Source: Haemophilus parainfluenzae
GTDB lineage: Bacteria > Pseudomonadota > Gammaproteobacteria > Enterobacterales > Pasteurellaceae
Length of the DNA: 64,000 nucleotides
Direction of reading: 5' to 3'
Assembly: GCF_014931275.1 (NCBI RefSeq)
Contig: NZ_CP063110.1
Span: 1,901,001 to 1,965,000 of the forward strand
A model generated the notes under the pieces. The model was not told the origin of the DNA. It did not search any database and saw nothing but the letters and a program-made list of their open reading frames with translations. A program made the translations under genes and the position numbers. This document shows, piece by piece, positions 1 through 9,091 of the stretch (positions within the stretch are counted from its first letter, which is position 1; each line of letters starts with the position of its first letter).

Positions 1-843
1 AAGTGAAATATCAGATGTTCCTTTAGTCCCCTTGTAAATAATAGAAACCGTATCGTCTAAAGAATTGGTGTTAGTCATTTCGATACTTTCAGCTGAAGAA
101 ACGCTTTTTCCCGTATAAATATAAGCCCACTTGGTTGGGTTGAATGAGGTTTCAAATTTCAAGCCTTTCATTTTCATTGTTACTGATTTGGGCATAACAA
201 CATCTTTGCTCTCTTCTATTTCAATATTATCAAAGTTTGAATTGAAGCTTATTTCATCTGAAACCAGATCATATTTACCCGCACGATCTTTATCAACATC
301 AAAACCTATATTGATATTTGACCAAGCTAATTTATTTTGTGGAGAATTTGGATCTGTCACTTCCCCAGCAGCTAGTTCAACTTTACCTTTTGTTGCTAAG
401 CTATAGCTAGTAGAGGCTTGATATTGAACTGGCTTATCTGATTTAAGTAAATCAAATAAAGGTTGGGTTGTTTCATTTTTACCAATCACACCTTGTGCTG
501 AAAACATAGTTGGAACAAAGTTGAATTTTTCTAGCTGATTAAGCGGAAATGGGCCATGATAAAGTTTCGTTGAAAGGGGAATAGTGAATACTTTCCCTTC
601 TTTAGGTAAAGAAATAACCACTTCATCTTCTACTTGAGAGGTAAAGAAACCGCGTTCAAACTGTTTATTTTGATAAACAACTTTAAATGAATCAGATAAG
701 CCTAAAGCTTGAGCTTGTTTATTTGCTAATTCAATTTGGCGTAAATATTCAGTTTGTGCTTTTTCCCCGGTAAACCAAGCCCCACCGACACCTACCGCAC
801 CGAGAGCCACAATCACACCTAATGCTACGACTGATTTTTTCAT
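1..843 (-). CDS. DUF945 family protein, YdgA-like (3' end outside window)
   Basis: A reading frame of 281 codons runs leftward without a stop to the edge of the window, so the C-terminal part is missing. It starts MKKSVVALGVIVALGAVGVG, a hydrophobic N-terminal signal or anchor segment, followed by an Ala/Gln/Glu-rich helix and a beta-rich soluble domain. This layout resembles the DUF945 family (E. coli YdgA, about 500 residues). The family is exported and otherwise poorly understood, so no reaction can be assigned. The ATG at 841-843 is the first start in frame after an AT-rich leader. It is divergent from dnaK. The family call rests on recalled similarity and is moderately secure; the coding status is firm. 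Confidence 0.75.
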   Translation of the reverse strand, partial: MKKSVVALGVIVALGAVGVGGAWFTGEKAQTEYLRQIELANKQAQALGLSDSFKVVYQNKQFERGFFTSQVEDEVVISLPKEGKVFTIPLSTKLYHGPFPLNQLEKFNFVPTMFSAQGVIGKNETTQPLFDLLKSDKPVQYQASTSYSLATKGKVELAAGEVTDPNSPQNKLAWSNINIGFDVDKDRAGKYDLVSDEISFNSNFDNIEIEESKDVVMPKSVTMKMKGLKFETSFNPTKWAYIYTGKSVSSAESIEMTNTNSLDDTVSIIYKGTKGTSDISL

Positions 844-940
844 TTCGATTCCTTTGTTAAATTAATAGATGATTAAAATTGTCGACAATTTACCACAAAA
901 CACAAATTTTTTCTTATTTTTTCAAAATAATTTTATATTT

Positions 941-972
941 CCCCCTTGAACTTTGTTCAGCTGGACTTATTT
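941..972 (+). promoter_or_regulatory. Candidate distal heat-shock (sigma-32) promoter of dnaK
   Basis: CCCCCTTGAA at 941-950 matches the sigma-32 -35 consensus very well. It is followed after 14 bases by ACTTATTT at 965-972, a weaker match to CCCCATNT. E. coli dnaK also has tandem sigma-32 promoters. The -35 element is the convincing half. Confidence 0.45.
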
Positions 973-1026
973 TGTGAAACAAGAACGGAAATGACCGCAC
1001 TTTAAAAGGAAGAAAAAATTTAAATC

Positions 1027-1062
1027 TTGCCTCTTGAAATGCGGAAAAGTATCCACATCTTA
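1027..1062 (+). promoter_or_regulatory. Candidate proximal heat-shock (sigma-32) promoter of dnaK
   Basis: TTGCCTCTTGAA ends at 1038. A 14-base spacer separates it from CCACATCTTA at 1053-1062, close to the sigma-32 pattern CTTGAA-N13/14-CCCCATNTA. It lies about 50 bases before the dnaK start codon, which fits a short leader. Confidence 0.65.
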
Positions 1063-1112
1063 TTCATCGTAATGATTTACAACGAATTTAAAATTTACTT
1101 AGGAGTAACAAA

Positions 1113-3014
1113 ATGGGAAAAATTATTGGTATTGACTTAGGTACAACAAACTCTTGTGTGGCAGTAATGGATGGTGACAAACCACGCGTAATTGAAAACG
1201 CAGAAGGTGATCGCACTACTCCGTCAATTATTGCTTATACAAATGATAACGAAATTTTAGTGGGTCAACCGGCAAAACGCCAAGCAGTGACCAACCCGAA
1301 AAATACACTATTTGCAATCAAACGTTTAATCGGTCGTCGTTTTGAAGATGCTGAAGTAAAACGTGATATCGACATTATGCCATTTGAAATCACTAAAGCA
1401 GACAATGGTGATGCTTGGGTAAATGTAAAAGGTGACAAACTTGCACCTCCACAAATCTCTGCAGAAGTATTGAAAAAAATGAAGAAAACTGCGGAAGATT
1501 TCTTGGGTGAGCCAGTAACTGAAGCAGTAATTACCGTTCCAGCATACTTTAACGATGCTCAACGTCAAGCGACAAAAGATGCGGGTCGTATCGCTGGTTT
1601 AGAAGTTAAACGTATCATCAACGAACCAACTGCAGCAGCATTAGCTTACGGTTTAGATAAAGGCCAAGGCAACAAAACTATCGCAGTATATGACTTAGGT
1701 GGTGGTACATTCGACTTATCTATCATCGAAATTGATGAAGTAGGCGGCGAAAAAACCTTTGAAGTATTATCAACCAATGGTGATACTCACTTAGGTGGTG
1801 AAGACTTCGACAACCGTGTAATCAACTACTTAGTAGATGAGTTCAAAAAAGAACAAGGCGTTGATTTACGTAACGATCCACTTGCAATGCAACGTTTAAA
1901 AGAAGCAGGTGAAAAAGCGAAAATTGAACTTTCTTCTGCACAACAAACTGATGTGAACTTACCTTACATCACTGCAGATGCTACAGGTCCTAAACACTTA
2001 AACATCAAATTAACTCGCGCTAAATTAGAATCTTTAGTAGAAGATTTAGTGGCGAAATCACTTGAACCTGTAAAAGTTGCATTAAACGATGCGGGTTTAA
2101 GTGCATCACAAATTGATGATGTTATCCTAGTGGGCGGTCAAACCCGTATGCCATTAGTACAACAAAAAGTAGAAGAATTCTTCGGTAAAGCGCCTCGTAA
2201 AGACGTGAACCCGGATGAAGCCGTTGCTATCGGTGCTGCAGTTCAAGGTGGTGTATTAGCAGGTGATGTAACTGATGTCTTATTGTTAGACGTAACACCA
2301 TTATCTTTAGGTATCGAAACCATGGGTGGTGTGATGACTACCTTAATTGAGAAAAACACGACGATTCCAACTAAAAAATCACAAGTGTTCTCAACTGCAG
2401 AAGATAACCAAAGTGCAGTAACCATTCACGTATTACAAGGCGAACGTAAACAAGCATCAGCGAATAAATCTTTAGGCCAATTCAACCTTGAAGGCATTAA
2501 CCCAGCTCCACGCGGTATGCCACAAATTGAAGTAACCTTCGATATCGACGCTGACGGTATTATCCATGTTTCTGCGAAAGATAAAGGTACGGGCAAAGAA
2601 CAACAAATCACCATCAAAGCCTCTTCAGGTTTAAGTGATGAAGAAATTCAAAAAATGGTTCGTGATGCAGAAGCAAACGCTGAAGCAGATCGTAAATTTG
2701 AAGAATTAGTACAAGCTCGCAACCAAGCAGATCACCTTGTACACAGCACACGTAAACAATTAGAAGAAGCCGGTGACAAAGTTCCAGCTGAAGATCGTGC
2801 AGCAATTGAAAGCGCATTAAGCGATTTAGAAACTGCAGCGAAAGGCGAAGATAAAGCAGCAATCGAAGCTAAACTTCAAGCACTTGCAGAAGTGGCTCAA
2901 AAACTTGCTCAAGCTGCACAACCACAAGCTGATGCACAACAAGCTCAAAGCAACAGCAAACCAAATGATGATGTCGTTGATGCTGAGTTTGAAGAAGTGA
3001 AAGATAATAAGTAA
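1113..3014 (+). CDS. dnaK: Molecular chaperone DnaK (Hsp70)
   Basis: This is the cytosolic ATP-dependent Hsp70 chaperone that binds exposed hydrophobic peptides and works with DnaJ and GrpE. The 633 residues match the usual length of proteobacterial DnaK. The N-terminal nucleotide-binding domain shows [16 protein letters not shown] near residue 6, [12 protein letters not shown] near 190 and [11 protein letters not shown] near 340. The substrate-binding domain follows ([14 protein letters not shown]), then a helical lid and a disordered, Gln/Ala-rich tail ending in an acidic [11 protein letters not shown] segment, as in other DnaKs. The start has a good AGGAG site (1101-1105). Two sigma-32-like promoters precede it and a strong hairpin terminator follows. 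Unusually, dnaJ is not next; two other genes intervene. Confidence 0.98.
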   Translation: MGKIIGIDLGTTNSCVAVMDGDKPRVIENAEGDRTTPSIIAYTNDNEILVGQPAKRQAVTNPKNTLFAIKRLIGRRFEDAEVKRDIDIMPFEITKADNGDAWVNVKGDKLAPPQISAEVLKKMKKTAEDFLGEPVTEAVITVPAYFNDAQRQATKDAGRIAGLEVKRIINEPTAAALAYGLDKGQGNKTIAVYDLGGGTFDLSIIEIDEVGGEKTFEVLSTNGDTHLGGEDFDNRVINYLVDEFKKEQGVDLRNDPLAMQRLKEAGEKAKIELSSAQQTDVNLPYITADATGPKHLNIKLTRAKLESLVEDLVAKSLEPVKVALNDAGLSASQIDDVILVGGQTRMPLVQQKVEEFFGKAPRKDVNPDEAVAIGAAVQGGVLAGDVTDVLLLDVTPLSLGIETMGGVMTTLIEKNTTIPTKKSQVFSTAEDNQSAVTIHVLQGERKQASANKSLGQFNLEGINPAPRGMPQIEVTFDIDADGIIHVSAKDKGTGKEQQITIKASSGLSDEEIQKMVRDAEANAEADRKFEELVQARNQADHLVHSTRKQLEEAGDKVPAEDRAAIESALSDLETAAKGEDKAAIEAKLQALAEVAQKLAQAAQPQADAQQAQSNSKPNDDVVDAEFEEVKDNK

Positions 3015-3034
3015 TTTCACTCTCACTAAAATAG

Positions 3035-3057
3035 AAGGGCGTAGCAATACGCCCTTT
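3035..3057 (+). terminator. Rho-independent terminator after dnaK
   Basis: A 9-bp stem (AAGGGCGTA / TACGCCCTT) with a GCAA tetraloop is followed by TTTT. It sits 20 bases after the dnaK stop, so most dnaK transcripts probably end before the next gene. Confidence 0.85.
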
Positions 3058-3077
3058 TGGTGTATTCATCAACCACA

Positions 3078-3125
3078 ATTTTTCCTCACTTCACTTTATT
3101 TAAATAAAGTGAAGTGAGGAAAAAT
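3078..3125. repeat. 48-bp perfect palindrome
   Basis: The two 24-base arms are exactly complementary with no loop; the centre is between 3101 and 3102 (TTTATTT/AAATAAA flanked by CACTTCA/TGAAGTG). It lies between the dnaK terminator and the ribosome-binding site of the next gene. As RNA it would form a very long hairpin; as DNA it could be a cruciform or a dimer binding site. It contains no uptake signal core and lacks the U-run of a terminator on the plus strand. Confidence 0.9.
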
Positions 3126-3140
3126 AAACCTGGAGGATAA

Positions 3141-3539
3141 ATGGCGTTAAAACTCTACCCAATCGTACAGCAACGCTTAAATAATAACATAGCAGATGAG
3201 ATAATCCTGTCCCTTTGGCAAAACAACCTCAATAAACTACCACAAGGTCACTGTTGTTATGGCATTTATTTTAATTATGCTACGAATTACCAAGCTGACT
3301 ATGATTTTGCGATTGCAAGTGAAGTAGTATTAGAAACAGATATCCCGGTGATTGAAATTGAAGATTTGAGTTTCTACGAAGTTTTTCGTTGCAAAGTAGA
3401 TGAAATTTATCAAACATGGCAACTGATCTGGAAAAAAGAACAACAAGGTTTACTTAAGCGGGCTTATTCGGTGGATTTTGAAAAATACCACCCTGATGGT
3501 TTGGTAGAAATTTATATCGCTGTTGAACCACATTGCTAA
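3141..3539 (+). CDS. GyrI-like / AraC effector-binding domain protein
   Basis: This 132-residue protein is preceded by a strong GGAGG ribosome-binding site at 3132-3136. The pattern MALKLYPIVQQRLNNN, the central CYGIYFNYAT strand, DIPVIEIEDLSFYEVFRCKVDEIYQTWQLIWKKE and the C-terminal VEIYIAVEPH fit the GyrI-like small-molecule-binding fold. That fold occurs free-standing or fused to AraC regulators such as Rob. No DNA-binding domain is present, so it may be a ligand binder or sequestering protein; the ligand cannot be read from sequence. It lies in the dnaK-dnaJ interval, behind a terminator and a 48-bp palindrome, so it is probably expressed separately. Family assignment is moderately confident; function is unknown. 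Confidence 0.75.
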   Translation: MALKLYPIVQQRLNNNIADEIILSLWQNNLNKLPQGHCCYGIYFNYATNYQADYDFAIASEVVLETDIPVIEIEDLSFYEVFRCKVDEIYQTWQLIWKKEQQGLLKRAYSVDFEKYHPDGLVEIYIAVEPHC

Positions 3540-3612
3540 GCTCAAAGTGCGTAGAATTTTATAAAAAACGACCGCACTTTATCCCAAAACAAACACAACA
3601 AAGGAAAAAACA

Positions 3613-4881
3613 ATGAAATTCGAAACGAAATTCCTCCATGCTGGCTACAGCCCTAAAAACGGTGAGCCACGTGTTCAACCTATCGTACAAAGCACGACTT
3701 ATACCTACGATTCTGCAGAAGAAATTGGCAAGCTATTTGATTTACAAGCTGCAGGTTATTTCTATACTCGCCTAGCAAACCCAACGACAAATGCTGCGGA
3801 AGAAAAAATTACGGCACTTGAAGGTGGCGTTGCAACAATGTGTACGGCTTCTGGTCAATCTGCGGTTTTCTATGCGATGTTGAATATTTTAGAAGCCGGT
3901 GATCATTTTATTTCCTCTTCTTATGTATATGGCGGTACTTACAATTTATTTGCCCATACATTCAAAAAAATGGGCATTGAAGTGAGTTTTGTGGATCAAG
4001 ACTTACCGCTTGAAGAACTCAAAAAAGCGATTCGTCCAAATACAAAAGCTGTTTTTGCTGAAACTATTGCTAACCCTGCTTTACGAGTATTAGATATTGA
4101 AAAATTTGCTGCCTTAGCGAAAGCTGCAGAGGCGCCATTATTAATTGATAACACTTTTGCCACCCCTTATTTTTGTCGCCCAATCGAATTTGGCGCAAAC
4201 GTGGTCATTCACAGCACATCTAAATATTTAGATGGTCATGCTATTGCCTTAGGTGGATCCATTACTGATGGTGGTAACTTTAATTGGAATAACGGCAAAT
4301 ATCCGCAATTAAGCACGCCAGACCAAACTTATCATGGTTTAGTTTATACAGAAACCTTTGGTCCTGCGGCTTATATTGTCAAAGCACGTGTACAATTAAT
4401 GCGTGATTTAGGTGCTACTCCTGCCCCACAAAATAGTTTCTTGTTGAATGTAGGCATGGAAACCCTTGCTCTTCGCATGCAACGTCATTATGAAAATGCA
4501 CAGGCCGTAGCCGAGTTTTTAGAAAAACATCCGCAAGTCGCTAAAGTGAATTACCCAGGCTTATCAAGCTCACCAGATTACTCGCTCAAACAAAAATATT
4601 TACCTAGCGGTTTGTGTGGTGTCATTTCCTTTGAGATTAAAGGTGGCAAAGAAACTGCGGCAAAATGGTTAAACGCGTTACAAATGACCTCACGTGAAGT
4701 ACACGTAGCCGATATTCGTACTTGTGCGTTACATCCAGCGACTTCAACACATCGCCAATTAAGTGAAGCTGAACTAGAACAAGCTGGTATTTCTGCAGGA
4801 CTTATTCGTCTTTCTTGCGGTATTGAAAATATCCAAGATATTTTAGCTGACTTAGAGCAAGCATTTGCTGCAGCGAAATAA
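3613..4881 (+). CDS. metY: O-acetylhomoserine sulfhydrylase family enzyme (MetY-type)
   Basis: This is a PLP enzyme of the Cys/Met metabolism family, probably making homocysteine from O-acetylhomoserine and sulfide in the methionine pathway. The 422 residues suit MetY, which is longer than MetB or MetC (about 380-400). The N-terminus FETKFLHAGYSPKNGEPRVQPIVQSTTY, the substrate-binding YFYTRLANPTT, and the PLP lysine in HSTSKYLDGH with upstream DNTFATPY are all present. The sulfhydrylase-specific insertion after GGSITDGGNF favours MetY over cystathionine gamma-synthase, but the two activities are hard to separate by eye. AAGGAAAAAACA gives a reasonable start. Its place between dnaK and dnaJ is unusual. 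Confidence 0.85.
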   Translation: MKFETKFLHAGYSPKNGEPRVQPIVQSTTYTYDSAEEIGKLFDLQAAGYFYTRLANPTTNAAEEKITALEGGVATMCTASGQSAVFYAMLNILEAGDHFISSSYVYGGTYNLFAHTFKKMGIEVSFVDQDLPLEELKKAIRPNTKAVFAETIANPALRVLDIEKFAALAKAAEAPLLIDNTFATPYFCRPIEFGANVVIHSTSKYLDGHAIALGGSITDGGNFNWNNGKYPQLSTPDQTYHGLVYTETFGPAAYIVKARVQLMRDLGATPAPQNSFLLNVGMETLALRMQRHYENAQAVAEFLEKHPQVAKVNYPGLSSSPDYSLKQKYLPSGLCGVISFEIKGGKETAAKWLNALQMTSREVHVADIRTCALHPATSTHRQLSEAELEQAGISAGLIRLSCGIENIQDILADLEQAFAAAK

Positions 4882-4890
4882 GTATTATAA

Positions 4891-4909
4891 GGCAGGCAAA
4901 TTGCCTGCC
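4891..4909 (+). terminator. Hairpin after metY (weak terminator)
   Basis: GGCAGGCAA and TTGCCTGCC form a 9-bp stem with almost no loop 9 bases after the metY stop. Only a short mixed ACTTTAAAT stretch follows, so termination may be partial. Confidence 0.5.
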
Positions 4910-4956
4910 ACTTTAAATAGAGAGATAAAAGCGTTCAGCTTATCGCTTATTTTTAT

Positions 4957-4988
4957 TTGTTTACTTATCTTAATAGTAAGCAAACAAA
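4957..4988. other. Imperfect inverted repeat upstream of dnaJ
   Basis: TTTGTTTACTTA pairs with TAAGCAAACAAA with one G-T mismatch around an 8-base loop. It lies 144 bases before the dnaJ start and is flanked by A/T runs on both sides. It could end metY transcription or be part of the dnaJ leader. Confidence 0.45.
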
Positions 4989-5131
4989 AACAAGTATAAA
5001 TTAACGTATTTACCCTTGATATTTCTGCCTTCGGCATCATTTTTATTGTTAGGTATGTTGTTATGCAGTACCACACAATAACAAAATAAAATTTTTTAAA
5101 TTTATATTTTTAAACGGAAAACGAAAACATT

Positions 5132-6268
5132 ATGGCAAAGAAAGATTATTACGACGTTCTTGGTGTTGAACGTGGCGCAGATGAAAAAGCAATTAAACGT
5201 GCTTACAAAAAACTCGCCATGCAATATCACCCTGATAGAACCAAAGGTGATAAAGCCAAAGAAGAAAAATTTAAAGAAATCCAAGAAGCCTATGAAATCT
5301 TAGGCGATAAAGAAAAGCGTGCCGCTTACGATCAATACGGTCACGCAGCCTTTGAACAAGGTGGCATGGGAGGCGGTGGCTTCGGTGGCGGATTCAGCGG
5401 CGCTGATTTCGGTGATATTTTTGGTGATATGTTCGGTGATATCTTTGGCGGTGGTGGACGTGGTCGTCAACGTGTAGTACGCGGTGAAGATTTACGTTAT
5501 GACATCCAAATTACATTAGAAGAAGCCGTAAAAGGTACAACCAAAGACATCCAAATCAATACGCTTGCTCACTGTGATAGCTGCGATGGTACTGGCGCAG
5601 AAAAAGGATCAAAAGTTGAGACATGCCCAAGCTGTCATGGTTCAGGTCGTATTCGTCGCCAACAAGGTTTCTTCGTAACTGAAGCCGTTTGTCCTACTTG
5701 TCATGGTTCTGGTAAGAAAATTGAAAAACCATGTAAAAGCTGCCATGGCGAAGGTCGTGTTCACAAGAAGAAAAACCTTTCCGTTAAAATCCCAGCAGGT
5801 GTGGATACCGGCAATCAATTACGTTTAAGCGGTGAAGGCGCAGCGGGTGAAAATGGTGCACCAGCAGGCGATTTATATGTGGTAATTCATGTTAAAGAAC
5901 ATCATATCTTTGAACGTGATGGAAACAACCTCTACTGCGAAGTGCCAATCAGTTTCTCAATGGCAGCGTTAGGGGGTGAAATTGAAGTTCCAACCTTAGA
6001 CGGTAAAGTGAAACTCAAAATTCCTGCGGAAACCCAAACAGGCAAGCTCTTCCGTATGCGTGGTAAAGGGGTGACCTCTACACGTAGCGGCTACGCAGGC
6101 GATCTCATTTGCCGCGTGGTGATTGAAACACCGGTAAACTTAAATAAAGAACAAAAAGAATTATTAGAAAAACTGGAAGAAAGTTTGAAAGGGCAAAAAT
6201 CTCATAGCCCGAAATCTTCAAGCTTTTTAGACGGTGTGAAGAAATTCTTTGATAACTTAGGTAAGTAA
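5132..6268 (+). CDS. dnaJ: Co-chaperone DnaJ (Hsp40)
   Basis: DnaJ delivers unfolded clients to DnaK and stimulates its ATPase. All domains of a class I J-protein are present in 378 residues: a J domain (residues 1-70) with the HPD motif at 33-35, a Gly/Phe-rich linker at about 75-110, and a zinc-binding domain. That domain has four CXXCXGXG repeats, whose metal cysteines are C148/C151, C165/C168, C187/C190 and C201/C204. A C-terminal substrate-binding and dimerisation region follows. It is separated from dnaK by a GyrI-like gene and metY and has its own 250-base leader. I saw no strong sigma-32 promoter there. Confidence 0.97.
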   Translation: MAKKDYYDVLGVERGADEKAIKRAYKKLAMQYHPDRTKGDKAKEEKFKEIQEAYEILGDKEKRAAYDQYGHAAFEQGGMGGGGFGGGFSGADFGDIFGDMFGDIFGGGGRGRQRVVRGEDLRYDIQITLEEAVKGTTKDIQINTLAHCDSCDGTGAEKGSKVETCPSCHGSGRIRRQQGFFVTEAVCPTCHGSGKKIEKPCKSCHGEGRVHKKKNLSVKIPAGVDTGNQLRLSGEGAAGENGAPAGDLYVVIHVKEHHIFERDGNNLYCEVPISFSMAALGGEIEVPTLDGKVKLKIPAETQTGKLFRMRGKGVTSTRSGYAGDLICRVVIETPVNLNKEQKELLEKLEESLKGQKSHSPKSSSFLDGVKKFFDNLGK

Positions 6269-6278
6269 TCCTAAACAG

Positions 6279-6324
6279 AAAGTGCGGTCAATTTTAAAAC
6301 TGTTTTGAAATTGACCGCACTTTT
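6279..6324. terminator. Bidirectional terminator made from inverted uptake signals
   Basis: AAAGTGCGGTCAATTT and AAATTGACCGCACTTT pair around a short loop, with T-runs on each strand. It lies between the convergent genes dnaJ and modC and probably ends both transcripts. Confidence 0.85.
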
Positions 6325-6342
6325 ATTTTATAAGTAATGACT

Positions 6343-7398
6343 TTACACGACAGAAATCGCTTTTATTTGCACATAAACATCCATGCCTTGAGCAAAATGC
6401 AATTCATTAAACGCCCATTTACTGATACTTGCCCAAACTTTATGCCCTTCTACCAACACCGCAATGTCAATGCGATTCTCTTGCGGAATGATTTGGACAA
6501 TTTGCCCACGTAAGATATTACGAATGCTCGTTTGCTCTGGCTTGCTGAGAGTAAGTGACACATCGGAACTATAAATACAGACGCGTACTTTTTCATTCGC
6601 TTGATGATGTACTTCATTAATCCAAAGCTGTTGTTCGCCCAAAGAAAGTGCGGTCATTTTATAGGTTGGATTATGTAAATATACTGGCAACGCCAATACA
6701 CTACTCTGTTCCGATTCGCCTTTCCAAGGGACAAATAACGGACTGTTCCACACATTTTCTAAGGAGTCATAGGCTTTCACTTTGCCGTTTTCCATCAGCA
6801 CAACGCGATCGGCCAAACGTAATAATTCGTCCAAACTGTGCGTCACATATAAAATCGGCACATTAATTTCTTTAGATAGACTTTCCAGATATTGCATAAG
6901 CTCACGTTTGCGAGGCACATCTAAAGCTGAAAGCGGTTCATCCATTAACAAAATATCAGGATCTGTTAATAAGGCTCGCCCAATCGCTACACGTTGTTTT
7001 TCGCCACCCGATAAAGTAAGCGGATAGCGTTTGAGTAACGGTTCAATACCAAGTAGCTGAACGATATAGTCAAAGTCTTCACGGCTGACATGCTTCATGC
7101 CATAACGTAAATTGCCTTTGACGTTGTAATGCGGAAATAAACGGGCATCTTGGAATACGTAACCAATTTTGCGCTGATGCACGGGGAGATTCTCACCGTT
7201 CTCTACATCCACCAAAGTGCGGTCATTTAAACGAATAAATCCCTGATCAGGATGAGTTAAACCACTCACCAAATTAATCAATGAGGTTTTACCCGAACCT
7301 GACAAACCAAAAATAGCCGTCACACCTTGAGTTGGCAGTTGCAGATCCGCACGTAAGGTCAGACGACCTAATTGTTGTTGTACATTAATGTGTAGCAT
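6343..7398 (-). CDS. modC: Molybdate ABC transporter ATP-binding protein ModC
   Basis: ModC is the cytoplasmic ATPase that powers molybdate import with ModB and ModA. The 351 residues match the family. The N-terminal ABC domain has Walker [11 protein letters not shown], signature [15 protein letters not shown], Walker [14 protein letters not shown] and the switch histidine in LYVTHSLDE. The C-terminal 100 residues form a TOBE/MOP-type molybdate-binding domain. The start overlaps the end of modB by 14 bases, typical of translational coupling. Its expression should follow molybdate through ModE. Confidence 0.96.
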   Translation of the reverse strand: MLHINVQQQLGRLTLRADLQLPTQGVTAIFGLSGSGKTSLINLVSGLTHPDQGFIRLNDRTLVDVENGENLPVHQRKIGYVFQDARLFPHYNVKGNLRYGMKHVSREDFDYIVQLLGIEPLLKRYPLTLSGGEKQRVAIGRALLTDPDILLMDEPLSALDVPRKRELMQYLESLSKEINVPILYVTHSLDELLRLADRVVLMENGKVKAYDSLENVWNSPLFVPWKGESEQSSVLALPVYLHNPTYKMTALSLGEQQLWINEVHHQANEKVRVCIYSSDVSLTLSKPEQTSIRNILRGQIVQIIPQENRIDIAVLVEGHKVWASISKWAFNELHFAQGMDVYVQIKAISVV

Positions 7399-8101
7399 CG
7401 CCCTGCCCCAATTTTTTCTGCATCCGTTTACTTAAGGCTTCGGAAAGCAATAAAGAAATTAATGAAAGAATCACCGCAAACAAGCAAAGGCGTGCAGTTT
7501 GTGCTTCTGCGCCAGGTGTTTGGATAAATGAATACATCGCTAAAGGAATGGTTTGGGTCTCCCCCGCAATATTGGAAACGAAGGTAATGGTTGCACCAAA
7601 TTCCCCTAAAGACCGAGCAAAACCTAATACTAAACCCGCCAATACACCTGGAAGAGAAAGAGGTAATGTAATTGTAAAAAAGACTCGCCAAGGCGAAGCG
7701 CCAAGCGTTTGTGCGGCTTGCTCTAATTTAAAGTCAATGCTTTCTAAGGAAAGACGAATCGCCCGCACAACCAATGGAAATGCCACCACCGCTGAAGCTA
7801 ATACCGCTCCCTTCCAACTAAAGCCAAAGGATACACCAAACCATTGATATAAATACTTGCCAATAAAACCGTTACGCCCCATGGCGACTAATAATAAATA
7901 GCCGATTACCACTGGCGGTAACACCAAAGGTAGATGAATAATCCCTGTAATCAGTGACTTACCGTAGAATTCCTTACGAGCCAGTAACCAAGCGATAAAA
8001 ATCGCAAAAGGCAAACTCCAAAGCATAGAACTCAATGCGACACTCATGCTTAAGTGAATCGCATCCCATTCCATCGGGCTTAATTGAAACCAAGAGAGCA
8101 A
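7385..8101 (-). CDS. modB: Molybdate ABC transporter permease ModB
   Basis: ModB is the inner-membrane permease of the molybdate importer. The 238 residues form about five hydrophobic spans. The cytoplasmic EAA-type loop ([31 protein letters not shown]) contacts the ModC ATPase. The segment [15 protein letters not shown] is typical of the family. A 94-base gap separates it from modA and holds a hairpin terminator and a ModE-like half-site close to the ribosome-binding site AGGAA. Permease levels may therefore be set apart from those of the binding protein. Confidence 0.95.
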   Translation of the reverse strand: MLSWFQLSPMEWDAIHLSMSVALSSMLWSLPFAIFIAWLLARKEFYGKSLITGIIHLPLVLPPVVIGYLLLVAMGRNGFIGKYLYQWFGVSFGFSWKGAVLASAVVAFPLVVRAIRLSLESIDFKLEQAAQTLGASPWRVFFTITLPLSLPGVLAGLVLGFARSLGEFGATITFVSNIAGETQTIPLAMYSFIQTPGAEAQTARLCLFAVILSLISLLLSEALSKRMQKKLGQGDATH

Positions 8102-8115
8102 AATATTTCCTTGTG

Positions 8116-8124
8116 TATATATCG
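8116..8124 (-). promoter_or_regulatory. ModE-like half-site upstream of modB
   Basis: On the minus strand this reads CGATATATA, matching the CGNTATATA half-site described for ModE. It ends 15 bases before the modB start, overlapping the translation initiation region. A single half-site is weak evidence. Confidence 0.3.
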
Positions 8125-8153
8125 ATATGACGAAATTTCTTTAGAGATAACAA

Positions 8154-8175
8154 AAAGGACAGTTTCCTGTCCTTT
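8154..8175 (-). terminator. Intercistronic terminator between modA and modB
   Basis: AAAGGACAG and CTGTCCTTT form a 9-bp stem with a 4-base loop. On the minus strand a TTTTT run follows. It probably reduces read-through from modA into modBC, giving excess binding protein. Confidence 0.8.
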
Positions 8176-8195
8176 CTTTATAAAGTCTGAGCTCA

Positions 8196-8957
8196 TTATT
8201 TCACAGAGAAACCATATTCAACAAATATTTTTTTCGCTGCACTCGATTCTAAGTAATTAAGGAAATCACGGGTATCCGCATTGTCATGATCTTTTAAAAT
8301 CGCAACGGGATATTCAACCGGTTTATAACTATCTTTCGGGAATACACCTACTGCTTTCACGTCTTTACTCACTTTTGCATCAGTGCTATACACGATACCA
8401 TAAGGGGCTTCAGCGCGTTCAACTAAGGCTAACGCACCACGCACATCTTTCGCACGCGCTAACTTATCTTTAACTTGATCCCATAAATTTAATTTGGTTA
8501 ATGACTCTTCAGCATATTGTCCTGCAGGAACATGCGCAGGATCACCCACAGATAAATAGCTGTCTTTTAAACCTTTGATCCATTCACCTTTTGCAATATC
8601 TACTGAATTAGTGGCACTTTTGGCTGGTGCAATTAACACTAATTCGTTGCCAGCTATGACTTTCTCAGTCTCTTTAACAGTAAGATTCTTATCTGATAAA
8701 TATTTCATCCATTTGTTGCTAGCTGAAATAAATAAGTCTGCTGGTGCACCTTCTTCAACTTGTTTTGCAAGGGTAGAAGAAGAAGCAAAAGAGAAAACGA
8801 CGGTATTATTTGGCTTTTCAGTTTGGTATTGATCTGCAATTTGTTGTAACGCATCAGTCATTGAAGCGGCAGCAAACACAGTCACTTTTGCTGATGCAGC
8901 AAAAGATACCCCCATCCCTGCAATTAAAAGTGCGGTTGCAAATTTAGTTAATTTCAT
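8196..8957 (-). CDS. modA: Molybdate-binding periplasmic protein ModA
   Basis: ModA captures molybdate (and tungstate) in the periplasm and passes it to ModBC. The 253 residues begin with a typical signal peptide (MKLTKFATALLIAGMGVSFAASA, cleavage after about residue 23). The mature start is VTVFAAASMTDALQQIA, the family hallmark. Other conserved stretches are FSFASSSTLAKQVEEGAPADLFISAS and YGIVYSTDA. The ribosome-binding site AGGAG is 7 bases before ATG. It is divergent from modE across 134 bases that contain a probable ModE operator, so repression by molybdate-loaded ModE is expected. Confidence 0.96.
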   Translation of the reverse strand: MKLTKFATALLIAGMGVSFAASAKVTVFAAASMTDALQQIADQYQTEKPNNTVVFSFASSSTLAKQVEEGAPADLFISASNKWMKYLSDKNLTVKETEKVIAGNELVLIAPAKSATNSVDIAKGEWIKGLKDSYLSVGDPAHVPAGQYAEESLTKLNLWDQVKDKLARAKDVRGALALVERAEAPYGIVYSTDAKVSKDVKAVGVFPKDSYKPVEYPVAILKDHDNADTRDFLNYLESSAAKKIFVEYGFSVK

Positions 8958-8969
8958 TATTTATCTCCT

Positions 8970-8991
8970 ATATAAATGAAACTATATATAA
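8970..8991. promoter_or_regulatory. Probable ModE operator in the modA-modE spacer
   Basis: TATATA at 8970-8975 and TATATATA at 8984-8991 are separated by 8 bases, resembling the paired TATATA half-sites of ModE operators. It lies 13 bases upstream of modA, overlapping its leader. The flanking CG bases of the best E. coli sites are missing. Confidence 0.5.
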
Positions 8992-9091
8992 AAAAATATA
9001 CTGCGAATAAATTATAACGTGAATTTTTAAATAAGCATACAGAAAAACTTAAAGATCAAGTAAAATAAACAGAATTGTGTATTAGGAGGAG

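Noticed and set aside
131-406. 91-codon plus-strand frame near the left edge
   Set aside because: It is antisense to the DUF945 reading frame, which is open for the full 281 codons and has a signal sequence.
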